From positions 194,287-258,286 of the forward strand of contig QXCQ01000132.1 in the NCBI GenBank assembly GCA_003576535.1: a stretch of DNA of 64,000 nt, given 5' to 3'. The notes below the pieces were generated by a model. That model worked only from the letters and a program-made list of their open reading frames with translations. It did no database searches and had not been told where the DNA came from. A program made the position numbers and the translations under genes. The DNA is from Nakamurella silvestris. Its GTDB lineage: Bacteria > Actinomycetota > Actinomycetes > Mycobacteriales > Nakamurellaceae. This document shows positions 7,903-16,108 of the stretch, in pieces. Position 1 is the first letter of the stretch; the number at the start of each line of letters is the position of its first letter.

Positions 7903-9134
7903 ACCGCCGTCGAGCCGTCGACCAGGTCGGTGAAAGTGCGGACATGTGCGGCGTAGTCCCCGGCCGACTCGGCACCCGAACACGGGGCCCCACAGCGCCC
8001 GAGATCGGCAAGGGCACAGGGTGTGCCGTTCGCCCCGGTGCGACGGATGCGGGGGGAACAGCGTCGTAAACGCAGGACGCCGTGCAGGGCGTCGAGGGCG
8101 AGGGCGGCAGTGACCCGGGACCGGAACGGGCCGAGGAACACCCCGTCGGCCCGGCGTGGTGCGGTGACCAGGCTGAGCCGGGGGAAGGCCTCGTCCGTCA
8201 GGGTGATCCAGGTGGCCTTGTCCGGGTACTTGGACCGACGGTTGTACTTGGGTGTGTGGGCGGCGATGAGCCGTTGTTCCCGGATGTTGGCCTCGAGCGG
8301 GTGGGCGCAGCGCACATGATCGACGCGTTCGGCCAGGGTCACCATGTGCCGGATGCGCCGGCGGGTCTCGGCCGCCGAGAAGTAGCTGCGGACCCGGCTG
8401 CGCAGGTCGGTCGCGGTTCCTACGTAGAGCACCTCCTCGGCCGGGCCCAGGAACAGGTAGACCCCCGGGACGGCCGGGAGGTGTTCGGCGAGATGGCGTT
8501 TGCGCCGCCGCTCGGGGCTGACGTCGCGGACGACCTGCTGCAGCTCGGTCAGGCTCTGGACCCCCAACGGGCCGACCCGCTCCAGCAGGGCATGCAGCAC
8601 GTCGACGGTGGCCTTGGCGTCGGTGAGGGCCCGGTGGTCCGGGGCGACCCTGGCTCCCAGGAGCGGCGCGATGGCTCCGAGCCGGACACTCGGTGCCTCG
8701 TCCCGGCTGAGCACCCGGCGGGCCAGCCGGACCGTGTCCACCACGGGTGGGGCCGGCCAGACCAGGCCGTGACGGGCGCAGGCCGCCTTGAGGAAGCCGA
8801 CGTCGAAGCCGGCGTTGTGGGCGACCAGCACACAGCCGTGGATGAACTCCAGGAACCCGGGAAGAACGGCCTCGATCCGGGGGGCGCGCATCACCATCGC
8901 ATCGGTGATCCCGGTCAGCACGGTGATGTAGGCGGGGATGGCCCGCCCGGGATCGATCAGGGTGGCGAACTCGCCGATCTCCTCGCCGCCGCGCACCTTC
9001 ACCGCGCCGATCTCGGTGATCGCCTCGGTCTTGTTCGAGCCGCCCGTCGTTTCCAGATCGACCACCACGAACGTGACCTCGCGCAACGGGTCGGCGAGTT
9101 CGTCGAAGGTGTACTGAACTGAGGGTGCCTGCAC
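7899..9134 (-). CDS. DEDDh exonuclease + GIY-YIG nuclease, ends early at a frame change
   Basis: 411 residues. Residues about 20-185 are a DNA polymerase III epsilon-like DEDDh exonuclease (D26 and E28 in VDLETTG, HNAGFDVGFL near 106-115, and H167/D172 in HRALTDAK). Residues about 221-300 are a UvrC-like GIY-YIG domain (PGVYLFLGPAEEVLYVGT). A Cys-rich stretch (CSPRI...PCALADLGRCGAPC) follows. In relatives the protein continues into a UVR motif; here it stops at TGA 7899-7901 and the remainder lies in the next frame. The start is GTG 9134. Such proteins are presumed DNA repair nucleases. Whether the break is natural cannot be decided from one sequence. Confidence 0.88.
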   Translation of the reverse strand: MQAPSVQYTFDELADPLREVTFVVVDLETTGGSNKTEAITEIGAVKVRGGEEIGEFATLIDPGRAIPAYITVLTGITDAMVMRAPRIEAVLPGFLEFIHGCVLVAHNAGFDVGFLKAACARHGLVWPAPPVVDTVRLARRVLSRDEAPSVRLGAIAPLLGARVAPDHRALTDAKATVDVLHALLERVGPLGVQSLTELQQVVRDVSPERRRKRHLAEHLPAVPGVYLFLGPAEEVLYVGTATDLRSRVRSYFSAAETRRRIRHMVTLAERVDHVRCAHPLEANIREQRLIAAHTPKYNRRSKYPDKATWITLTDEAFPRLSLVTAPRRADGVFLGPFRSRVTAALALDALHGVLRLRRCSPRIRRTGANGTPCALADLGRCGAPCSGAESAGDYAAHVRTFTDLVDGSTAV

Positions 9135-9305
9135 GGTTGCTGACGCTAGGACGTGGCACCGACAGTCACCCGGTCCGGCTTCTCGTGCGATAGAGGACCC
9201 GGGTGGCGATGTATCAGCCGGGCGGCTCCCGAATCACCGAAGTCGGCGGCGAAAGCGACCGGCGAACCTGGCACCGACGGTCAGCCGGGTGGTCGTTGGG
9301 GGAGA

Positions 9306-10757
9306 ATGTCGAAGGTGACCAGCCCAGGACCCGAACTCACCGACGTTCCGACCGGTGCGCCCGCCGTCGCCTGGGCCGAACTTCCCGAACCGGTGCGCCG
9401 CCGCCTCAACGGCTGGGCGGCCGACGCCCTGGGGGGACTGCCGGTGGATCAGATCCCGGTGGCGCTGCGCCGGATCGCCAAGTTCGCCCCCACCAAGCGC
9501 GCGAAGATGGGGGCCACCGTCCTGTCCGCGGCCCTGTCCAAGGACCCCGCCTTCCGTGGTCTGGTCGCCGCCTACGTCCGGTCCGGCCGGGCTGGTCGGA
9601 TCGAGATACCGATCGATGCCGGCGACCCGTCGGCCCAGGCGTCGGCGGAATCCGTCGGCCCCGACGGCGCTGCAGGGACCGGGGTCGCTGATGCGTCCGG
9701 AACGAAGGCCGGATCGCAGGCCGGAGCGCCGACGGTCGACCCGATCACCGCCGCCGCCCGTGCCTACCTGTTCACCACGGCCGAGGCCGCGGACCTGGTC
9801 GGCCGGGCCGAGCAGGTCACGGAGGCGGCGGAATTGCGTGGTCAGGTGGCAGAGCTTCAGACCAGGCTGGAACGGGCCGCGTCGACGATCGAGAAGTTGA
9901 ACGGACAGCTGGCCGAGGTGACCGCCGCCCAGGAACCCGCCGGGCGTGACGAGACGGTCGAGAAACTGCGGGGCCGCCTGCGCGACCAGGGAACACAGTT
10001 GCGCGGTCTGCGGGACGAGCTCGCCGCGGCGCAGGAGCAGACCGCCGGCCGGGTGAGCGAGCTGGTGAAGGAACTGGCCGCGGCGCGGCACAGCCTGAAA
10101 CTGATGACCGATCGGGCCGAGGCCGCCAAAGCCAGAGCTGATCGGGCCGAGGAGCAGGTCCGTGACCTGCAGACCTCCGCGGCCGACGGCAGGGCGGTGG
10201 CCGATCGCCGGATCGAGCTGCTGCTCAACACCATCCGCGATGCCCAGTCCGGCCTGCGCCGCGAGCTCAAGCTCGGTGCGAACACCGTCGACCCGGCCGA
10301 TGCGGTCCTGACCGGGCTGCCCCGGCCCGCCCAGACCTCCGGGCGGTCGGTGGACGCGGCCCTGCTCACCCGCTGGCTGATGCTGCCCCAGGCCCACCTG
10401 ATCGTCGACGGGTACAACATCACCAAGACCGGCTACGGCGGGTTGACCCTGGCCGACCAGCGGGACCGGTTGGTCCGCGACCTGTCGGCCATCGCCTCCC
10501 GGACCGCGGCCGAGGTCACCGTGGTGTTCGACGGGGCCGCCGTGATCGGGCACCAGGTGGCAGGGCGGGGGGTCCGGGTGCTGTTCTCCCCACCCGGCGT
10601 CATCGCCGACGAGGTGATCCGCCGGCTGGTGGCCGCCGAACCCCCCGGGCGGGTTCTGGTCGTCGCCTCCTCCGACCGGGAGATCGTCACCGACGTCGCC
10701 GCCCGGGGCGCGCGGACCGTCCCGGCTTCCGTGCTGCTCACCCTGTCCGGCCACTGA
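9306..10757 (+). CDS. coiled-coil protein with C-terminal NYN (PIN-like) RNase domain
   Basis: A 483-residue protein with three parts. A conserved N-terminal part (LPEPVRRRLNGWAADALGGL, then KFAPTKRAKMGATVL) is followed by a long Glu/Ala/Arg coiled coil at about 205-320. From about residue 365 there is a NYN/YacP-like domain: LIVDGYNITKTGYGG, VTVVFDGAAV, then a strand with paired acidic residues (VVASSDREI). NYN domains are metal-dependent RNases related to PIN domains, so a role in RNA turnover is inferred. The ATG at 9306 follows GGGGGAGA. The next gene is a separate small protein. Confidence 0.85.
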   Translation: MSKVTSPGPELTDVPTGAPAVAWAELPEPVRRRLNGWAADALGGLPVDQIPVALRRIAKFAPTKRAKMGATVLSAALSKDPAFRGLVAAYVRSGRAGRIEIPIDAGDPSAQASAESVGPDGAAGTGVADASGTKAGSQAGAPTVDPITAAARAYLFTTAEAADLVGRAEQVTEAAELRGQVAELQTRLERAASTIEKLNGQLAEVTAAQEPAGRDETVEKLRGRLRDQGTQLRGLRDELAAAQEQTAGRVSELVKELAAARHSLKLMTDRAEAAKARADRAEEQVRDLQTSAADGRAVADRRIELLLNTIRDAQSGLRRELKLGANTVDPADAVLTGLPRPAQTSGRSVDAALLTRWLMLPQAHLIVDGYNITKTGYGGLTLADQRDRLVRDLSAIASRTAAEVTVVFDGAAVIGHQVAGRGVRVLFSPPGVIADEVIRRLVAAEPPGRVLVVASSDREIVTDVAARGARTVPASVLLTLSGH

Positions 10758-10879
10758 CGTCCGGTCGTCGGGTCCCGAATCGTGGGGGAGAGGCGATGGG
10801 GAAAGGGGCGTTGTCGGTGGTCGCGGTTAGTTTCCTCTGACCAGCCCATGACGGGTCGATGCCAGAGAGCGGAGTGACC

Positions 10880-11272
10880 ATGATCGTTGATTGCGACAGT
10901 TGCGCGGTACGAGGCCCGGCCTGCGGCGGGTGCGTGATGACCGTCCTGATGAGCCACGACTCGATCTCCCGGACCCGGGCGGGAACGGGTCTGCCGCCGG
11001 GCCGCGTCGCCGGCGGTCCCGAGCAGCCGGCTGCCGATTTTCGAGCCGACCACATCCACACCGACCCCCTCGACGCCGACCACATCCACGAGGACACCAT
11101 CAGCCCGTGGCCGGTGGGGGTGGAGTGGGACGAGGCCGAGCAGACGGCTCTGGCGGTGCTGGCCGATTCGGGCCTGGTGCCGCCCCTGCGCCTGGTCGAC
11201 AGTTCCGGTGCCGCCGGATCCGACTACCGTCCGCGGTTGCCCCTCACCGTGCGTCGCAGGATGACTTCATAA
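10880..11272 (+). CDS. small conserved actinobacterial protein with Cys motif
   Basis: A 130-residue protein starting MIVDCDSCAVRGPACGGC, with four closely spaced cysteines that could bind zinc or iron, then VMTVLM. The middle is low-complexity and Asp/His-rich (ADHIHTDPLDADHIHED). The C-terminal part, EAEQTALAVLADSGLVPPLRLV, is the second conserved block I recall for this unassigned actinobacterial family. GGAG lies 5-8 bases before the ATG. No function is known to me. Confidence 0.75.
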   Translation: MIVDCDSCAVRGPACGGCVMTVLMSHDSISRTRAGTGLPPGRVAGGPEQPAADFRADHIHTDPLDADHIHEDTISPWPVGVEWDEAEQTALAVLADSGLVPPLRLVDSSGAAGSDYRPRLPLTVRRRMTS

Positions 11273-11426
11273 CGGTCGGCCCGATCGGCCGCTGCTGCCG
11301 TCGATCGGCGTGTGAGGTCGACGTTGGGCGGTGACGATGGTCACAGAATCGCCGTTTTCGCTGGTGGCGGGCTCGAGGCGGTTCGGCCCGGAGAACGCGC
11401 GCCCCGTTTGGTTTTCGGTGATGGAC

Positions 11427-11451
11427 TTCTGGCGTGTCCGTATCGTAATCT
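11427..11451 (+). promoter_or_regulatory. predicted promoter of the first NlpC/P60 cassette
   Basis: A block containing GTGTCCGT and CGTAATCT recurs at the same distance before the second cassette (14350-14373). TAATCT at 11446-11451 fits a TAnnnT -10 element; the -35 is weak. The riboswitch begins about 55 bases downstream. Conservation of this block between two otherwise diverged intergenic regions is the main evidence. Confidence 0.5.
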
Positions 11452-11504
11452 TGCTGAGACCTTCGGACGGCGTCATCCGATCTGGATGACACCGATGGTC
11501 ACCG

Positions 11505-11645
11505 CCGAGTTGACGTGTCGGGACGTTGAGCCGGGGACCCAAGTTTTCTGGGGTGAATCCTCTGATCGCGTGCTGTGGCACGCCCATGAGGTAGGGCTAC
11601 TTCCTGGCCCGAATCCGTCAGCTAACTCGGTAGGCGGCCTAGGTT
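11505..11645 (+). ncRNA. c-di-AMP (ydaO-yuaA) riboswitch
   Basis: The leader contains the conserved core of the ydaO/yuaA class in order: CCGGGGACCCAAGTTTTCTG, GGGGTGAATCC, a variable hairpin, GGTAGGGCTACTTCC, and CCGAATCCGTCAGCTAACTC followed by GGTAGGCG. This class binds cyclic di-AMP and in actinobacteria usually turns off genes for cell-wall hydrolases. It ends just before the ribosome site of the NlpC/P60 gene that starts at 11662. A second copy lies at 14430-14575. Confidence 0.92.
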
Positions 11646-11661
11646 GAAAGGGTAGCCATCC

Positions 11662-13017
11662 TTGGCTCAGTACATCCGGACCGGCGTTGCACGCAGGTCC
11701 ACACGACGTTTCGCCATCGCGACCACCGCGGCACTCGCCCTCATCGTGGGGGGTGTCTTCTCCGCATCGGCCGACCCGGCAGATCCCACTGACACCAGTT
11801 CCAGCACCTCGGCCTCCGCGCCGGCCGAGCCGAGCACCGCCGCCGAGGCGCAGAAGCTCTGGATGGAAGCCCAGCGCAAGGCCGAGATCCTCAACGAGAA
11901 GGTCCTGCAGGCAGAAGAGGACGTCAAGACTTCGCGGACCGCGGTCAAGAAGGCTGCGGCCAAGGTCACCGCTGCGGGCGATGCAGTCGAGGCCGCCGAG
12001 CTCAAGGTCGCCGACTCCGTTGCCACCGTCGAAGGATTCCGCGAGCGGCTCAGCAACTTCGCCAACGCCAGTTTCCGCGGAGCGCGGCTCAGCCAGCTCT
12101 CCGCCCTGTTGACCGCCGAGTCCGCCGAGGACTTCCTCGACGACGCGACCGCCCTCGACCAGGTTGCCGCCGACACGAACGCGATGATGGCCGAGGCCGA
12201 CAACGCACGTACCGCCGCCGCGGCGGCGCAGACCGAGATGGAAGCCAAGCAGGCGGACGCCGAAACCGCCAAGGCCGAGGCCCTCGAATCCCAGAAGGCA
12301 GCGGTCAAGGTCGAAGCCGATCTGCAGAGCCGCAAGGACGAACTCGACGCCCAGGTCGTCGTCTACCGCAACCTGTTCGACAAGTTGACCGAGGAGGAGC
12401 GCCTCGCCGCCATCAAGGCGGAGGAGGAGCGCCTCGCCCGTGAGGCGGAGGCCGAGCGTGCCGCCGCCGCCCAGGCCGCCCAGGACGCGCAGGCCGCTCG
12501 TGATGCCCAGGCCGCTGCCGACGCACCCGCCGTCTCCACGCAGGAGCAGGTCCAGCCCCTCGCCGCCGTCGCCGACGCACCCGATGCTCCGGCCGCCGAG
12601 ACCTCCTCCTCCGTGGAAGAGGCCCCGGCGACCTCCGCGGCCGAGGAGCCGGAAGCTCCGTCCGGCAACTCCGCCGCCGCTGCTGCCGTGTCCGCCGCAC
12701 TGTCCAAGGTCGGTGCCTCTTACGTGTACGGCGCGGCCGGGCCGGACGCCTTCGACTGCTCCGGTCTGACCTCCTGGGCATGGGCCCAGGCCGGTGTCTC
12801 GATCCCGCGCACCAGCGGTGGTCAGGCGGGCCTTCCCTCCGTCCCGCTCGACCAGCTTCAGCCGGGTGACCTCGTCACCTACTACTCGCCGGTCAGTCAC
12901 GTCGCCATGTACATCGGCAACGGCCAGGTCGTCCACGCCTCCACCGAGGGTGTTCCGGTCTACGTCACCGACCTGTACGGTGCGGGCCCGAGCCCGAGCG
13001 GCCACCGGCCTTACTGA
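11662..13017 (+). CDS. secreted NlpC/P60 peptidoglycan endopeptidase (copy 1)
   Basis: A 451-residue exported hydrolase predicted to cut peptide stems of peptidoglycan. It has a signal peptide (RRFAIATTAALALIVGGVFS), an alpha-helical coiled-coil region of about 45-260, an Ala/Glu/Pro low-complexity linker and a C-terminal NlpC/P60 domain. The catalytic Cys is in FDCSGL (C366), with His at SHVAMYIG (H413) and a further His in VVHAS. It resembles the RipA-like protein Rv2190c. The TTG start at 11662 is supported by GAAAGGG upstream and by the aligned TTG of copy 2. A c-di-AMP riboswitch precedes it and a hairpin follows it. Confidence 0.93.
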   Translation: MAQYIRTGVARRSTRRFAIATTAALALIVGGVFSASADPADPTDTSSSTSASAPAEPSTAAEAQKLWMEAQRKAEILNEKVLQAEEDVKTSRTAVKKAAAKVTAAGDAVEAAELKVADSVATVEGFRERLSNFANASFRGARLSQLSALLTAESAEDFLDDATALDQVAADTNAMMAEADNARTAAAAAQTEMEAKQADAETAKAEALESQKAAVKVEADLQSRKDELDAQVVVYRNLFDKLTEEERLAAIKAEEERLAREAEAERAAAAQAAQDAQAARDAQAAADAPAVSTQEQVQPLAAVADAPDAPAAETSSSVEEAPATSAAEEPEAPSGNSAAAAAVSAALSKVGASYVYGAAGPDAFDCSGLTSWAWAQAGVSIPRTSGGQAGLPSVPLDQLQPGDLVTYYSPVSHVAMYIGNGQVVHASTEGVPVYVTDLYGAGPSPSGHRPY

Positions 13018-13038
13018 CCCGGCACCGCACTGACCTAG

Positions 13039-13074
13039 GATCGGCACATCGGGCTCACGCCCGGTGTGCCGATC
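13039..13074 (+). terminator. hairpin terminator after NlpC/P60 copy 1
   Basis: GATCGGCACA pairs exactly with TGTGCCGATC, extended by GGG/CCC, with a short T-rich run after it. It starts about 20 bases after the stop codon and overlaps no coding sequence, because the pimB start is at 13123. Confidence 0.75.
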
Positions 13075-13122
13075 TTCATTTCCACCCCTCGCCACCCGCG
13101 ACGACCCGACAAGGCTGAACCT

Positions 13123-14247
13123 GTGCGCCGAACGTTGTTGATCACCAACGACTTTCCGCCCCGGGCCGGTGGAATCCAGTCCTACGTACACGCCCTGGCC
13201 GAACGCCTGCCGGCCGATGACGTCGTGGTGTACGCACCGGCGTGGGAGGGGGCGGAGACCTTCGACGCGGCCCAGCCGTTCCCGGTGTTCCGGCACCCGA
13301 CGTCGCTGATGGTCCCGTCCCCGGCGGTCGCCCGCCGGGCCGCCGCCCTGGTCGCCGAACACCGGCTGGAGGCCGCCTGGTTCGGTGCCGCCGCACCCCT
13401 GGCGTTGTTGGCGCCGCACCTGCGCAAGGCAGGCGTGGTCCGGACCGTCGCCAGTACCCACGGCCACGAGGTCGGTTGGTCCATGATGCCGGGGTCCCGC
13501 CAGGCGCTGGGGCGCATCGGCCGGACGAACGACGTGATCACCTTCGTCAGCAGGTACGCACGCCGGCGGATCGCCGCCGCCCTCGGCCCCCGGGCCGCCC
13601 TGGAGTACCTGCCGGCCGGGGTCGATCTTGACACCTTCCGGCCGGACCCGGTGGGTCGGGCGCGGATCCGGGCCGCTCTGGGTCTGACCGACGAGCCGGT
13701 GCTGGTCTGCATCTCCCGCCTGGTCTCGCGCAAGGGGCAGGACAGCCTGATCAAGGCGTTGCCCGAGCTCCGCCGCCGGATCCCGGGGGTGCGCCTGTTG
13801 ATCGTCGGTGACGGTCCGTACTCGGACACCCTGCACGGTCTGGTGACCGACCTCGGGCTGGCGGAGGCCGTCATCTTCACCGGCAGTGTGCCGTGGGCCG
13901 ACCTGCCGTCGTACTACGCCGCCGGTGACGTCTTCGCCATGCCCTGCCGCACCCGCGGCGGCGGTCTGGACGTCGAGGGCCTGGGCATCGTCTTCCTCGA
14001 GGCCTCCGCCGTTGGTCTGCCCGTCATCGCCGGCGATTCCGGGGGTGCCCCGGAGGCCGTCAAGGCCGGGGTCACCGGTGTCGTCGTCGACGGCCGGGAC
14101 ATCCAGGCCCTGGCGACCGCGGCCGGTGATCTGCTGCTCGACCCGGTCACCTCCGGGCGGATGGGGCGGGCCGGCCGGGAATGGGTCGGCCAGGACTGGA
14201 ACTGGCAGCGCTCGGCGGACCGGCTCGCCGTCCTGCTCTCCAAGTGA
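13123..14247 (+). CDS. pimB: GT4 mannosyltransferase, PimB-type
   Basis: A 374-residue GT-B fold glycosyltransferase. The N-terminal part opens RRTLLITNDFPPRAGGIQSY. The C-terminal nucleotide-sugar domain shows VCISRLVSRKGQDSLIKA, LLIVGDGPY and the EX7E-type region EGLGIVFLEASAVGLPVIAG. Sequence and neighbourhood match Rv2188c (PimB), which adds the second mannose from GDP-mannose to phosphatidylinositol mannoside on the inner membrane face. The GTG at 13123 is preferred because upstream residues lie in the terminator hairpin. Its place between two peptidoglycan hydrolases fits an envelope role. The exact acceptor is inferred. Confidence 0.88.
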   Translation: MRRTLLITNDFPPRAGGIQSYVHALAERLPADDVVVYAPAWEGAETFDAAQPFPVFRHPTSLMVPSPAVARRAAALVAEHRLEAAWFGAAAPLALLAPHLRKAGVVRTVASTHGHEVGWSMMPGSRQALGRIGRTNDVITFVSRYARRRIAAALGPRAALEYLPAGVDLDTFRPDPVGRARIRAALGLTDEPVLVCISRLVSRKGQDSLIKALPELRRRIPGVRLLIVGDGPYSDTLHGLVTDLGLAEAVIFTGSVPWADLPSYYAAGDVFAMPCRTRGGGLDVEGLGIVFLEASAVGLPVIAGDSGGAPEAVKAGVTGVVVDGRDIQALATAAGDLLLDPVTSGRMGRAGREWVGQDWNWQRSADRLAVLLSK

Positions 14248-14349
14248 CCGTTGAGGTGAGGTGCGTGTCGCGGGTGAACGGACCTGAATTGCCTGCTCAG
14301 CGGGGGAGGGCCACGCGGGAGAGAGGACTCACAGCGGTCACTGTTGCCC

Positions 14350-14373
14350 CTGGTCGTGTCCGTCCCGTAATCT
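14350..14373 (+). promoter_or_regulatory. predicted promoter of the second NlpC/P60 cassette
   Basis: It has the same GTGTCCGT...CGTAATCT block as at 11427-11451, with -10-like TAATCT at 14368-14373 and TTGCCC 18 bases upstream. The riboswitch starts about 55 bases downstream. Confidence 0.5.
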
Positions 14374-14429
14374 GATCGAGATCTCCGGGCCACGGCCACC
14401 CTCTCTGGGAGCCACCGCAGATCACCGCC

Positions 14430-14575
14430 GAATTGACGTGTCGGGACGTCGAACCGGGGAACCAAGTTTTCTGGGGTGAATCCCATCCGCCGCGGCGCAG
14501 CCGTGCCCAGGCGGGTCGGGTAGGGCAACTTCCAAGCCCGAATCCGTCAGCTAGCTCGGTAGGCGGGCGATGGAA
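14430..14575 (+). ncRNA. second c-di-AMP (ydaO-yuaA) riboswitch
   Basis: It is nearly identical in the conserved core to the element at 11505-11645: GGGGAACCAAGTTTTCTGGG, GTGAATCCC, then GGTAGGGCAACTTCC and GAATCCGTCAGCTAGCTCGG. The variable hairpin between the core halves differs completely, as expected for a functional RNA under structural selection. It runs into the ribosome site GGAAGGAAAGG of the next gene. Confidence 0.92.
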
Positions 14576-14593
14576 GGAAAGGTTCGCCTCGCC

Positions 14594-16027
14594 TTGGCGC
14601 AGCACAGGAACACCACGACGACCCGCACGCGTTCTCGTTTCGGCATCCCGGTGCTTGCCGCCGGGATCGGTGCGGTCATCCTTGCCTCCGGCATGATTCC
14701 AGCCATGTCCGCCGGTGCCCAGCCCGACGCCACCCTGGTAGCAGCGGCCCCGCGGGCCCTCCCGGACGTGGTCCTGGCCACCGAGACCGACCGGCAGCAG
14801 GCCGCCAGCCGCTCCGGGGACAACCGGAGTCTGAAGGTCGCCCCCGACGCCGACAGCACCGAGAGTGCAGACGGCACCTCGACCGCACCTCGCTCCGGCA
14901 AGAAGAAGGCCATCGGCTCCACCACCGCACCTTCCACCACGCCGGCCACGCCGAAGACCCCCGCCGAGGCCCAGGCGGCGTGGGCGGCCGCCGCCCACGA
15001 GGCCGAGGCGATGAATGAGAAGGTGCTGCTGGCCGAGGGCAAGGTCACCTCGACCAAGGCCGCCGCTGCCGCCGCCCGTACATCCGTCGCCGCGGCCGGC
15101 AAGAAGGCCACCGCCGCCGAGGCGAAGGTGGCCACCGCCCAGCAGGCCGTCGATGCCTACCAGGCAAAACTCGACGAGTTCGCCGCAGCGTCGTTCCGTG
15201 GCGCGCGCCTGAGCCAGTTCTCCTCGCTGTTGACCGCCCAGTCCGCCGAGGACTTCCTGGACCAGGCGTCCTCCCTCGACCAGCTCGCCGTCGACACCCA
15301 GCACAACATGGCCGGCCTGCAGGACGCCAAGGCAGTCGCGGTGAGTGCCCGGGAGGACGCCGCCGCGGCCCAGACCCAGGCGCGCAAGGCCGCCACGGCG
15401 GCCGACGAGGCCGTCGCCGATGCGACCACCGCCGTCACCGACCTCGAACAGCACCGGGCGGAACTGAAGTCCCGGATCACCGAGTACCGCGGGCTGATGG
15501 ACACCCTGACGGTGTCCGAACGGGCCGATGCCATCGCCGCCTACGAGGACGCCAACCTCACGCCGGACGTGCGTGCCCGCCATGCGGCTCAGGCTGCGGT
15601 CCGGGCCGAGGCCGGGATCTCCGAGACCGATCAGGACCTGCTCAAGACCCTGGACGTGGCCCACAAGGCACCGGACACCGCCGCAGCGATCGCGGTGGCC
15701 GCAGCGCTGAGCGCCGAGGGGCTTCCCTACGTGTGGGGCGCCGTCGGCCCGGACACCTTCGACTGCTCCGGCCTGATGATGTGGGCCTGGGCGAAGGCGG
15801 GGATCAACATCCCGCGCACCAGCTCCGAGCAGTACGGCCTGCCCGAGGTTCCGTTGGACCAGCTCCAGCCGGGCGACCTGGTCACCTACTACTCGCCGGT
15901 GACCCACGTCGGCATGTACATCGGCGCCGGACTGGTGATCCACGCCTCGACCGAGGGTGTGCCGATCAAGGTCGCCGACCTCTACAAGGCCGGCCCGAAC
16001 CCGACCGGGCACCGCGTCCCGCGCTGA
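14594..16027 (+). CDS. secreted NlpC/P60 peptidoglycan endopeptidase (copy 2)
   Basis: A paralogue of the gene at 11662, about 477 residues. It has a signal peptide (RFGIPVLAAGIGAVILASGM), a linker, a long helical coiled coil (about 110-330) and a C-terminal NlpC/P60 domain with FDCSGL (C391) and the His-containing THVGMYIG. The shared block FRGARLSQ(L/F)S.LLTA(E/Q)SAEDFLD shows common descent. I use the TTG at 14594, aligned with the start of copy 1 and preceded by GGAAGGAAAGG; an ATG at 14570 would lie inside that ribosome site. It lacks the Ala-rich linker of copy 1 next to the catalytic domain. Confidence 0.92.
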   Translation: MAQHRNTTTTRTRSRFGIPVLAAGIGAVILASGMIPAMSAGAQPDATLVAAAPRALPDVVLATETDRQQAASRSGDNRSLKVAPDADSTESADGTSTAPRSGKKKAIGSTTAPSTTPATPKTPAEAQAAWAAAAHEAEAMNEKVLLAEGKVTSTKAAAAAARTSVAAAGKKATAAEAKVATAQQAVDAYQAKLDEFAAASFRGARLSQFSSLLTAQSAEDFLDQASSLDQLAVDTQHNMAGLQDAKAVAVSAREDAAAAQTQARKAATAADEAVADATTAVTDLEQHRAELKSRITEYRGLMDTLTVSERADAIAAYEDANLTPDVRARHAAQAAVRAEAGISETDQDLLKTLDVAHKAPDTAAAIAVAAALSAEGLPYVWGAVGPDTFDCSGLMMWAWAKAGINIPRTSSEQYGLPEVPLDQLQPGDLVTYYSPVTHVGMYIGAGLVIHASTEGVPIKVADLYKAGPNPTGHRVPR

Positions 16028-16108
16028 TCCACCGCCGCCGGGCCCGGACCATGCGGTGAACAGGTCGCCCCGTGCCGTGACGGTCGCCCCGACCGCTAAC
16101 GTGACAGG

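Noticed and set aside
7903-9159. In-frame upstream extension of the UVR frame, giving a 590-residue protein
   Set aside because: Its first two thirds are Arg/Pro/Gly-rich nonsense overlapping the real DEDDh/GIY-YIG frame; only the part after 7902 is protein-like.
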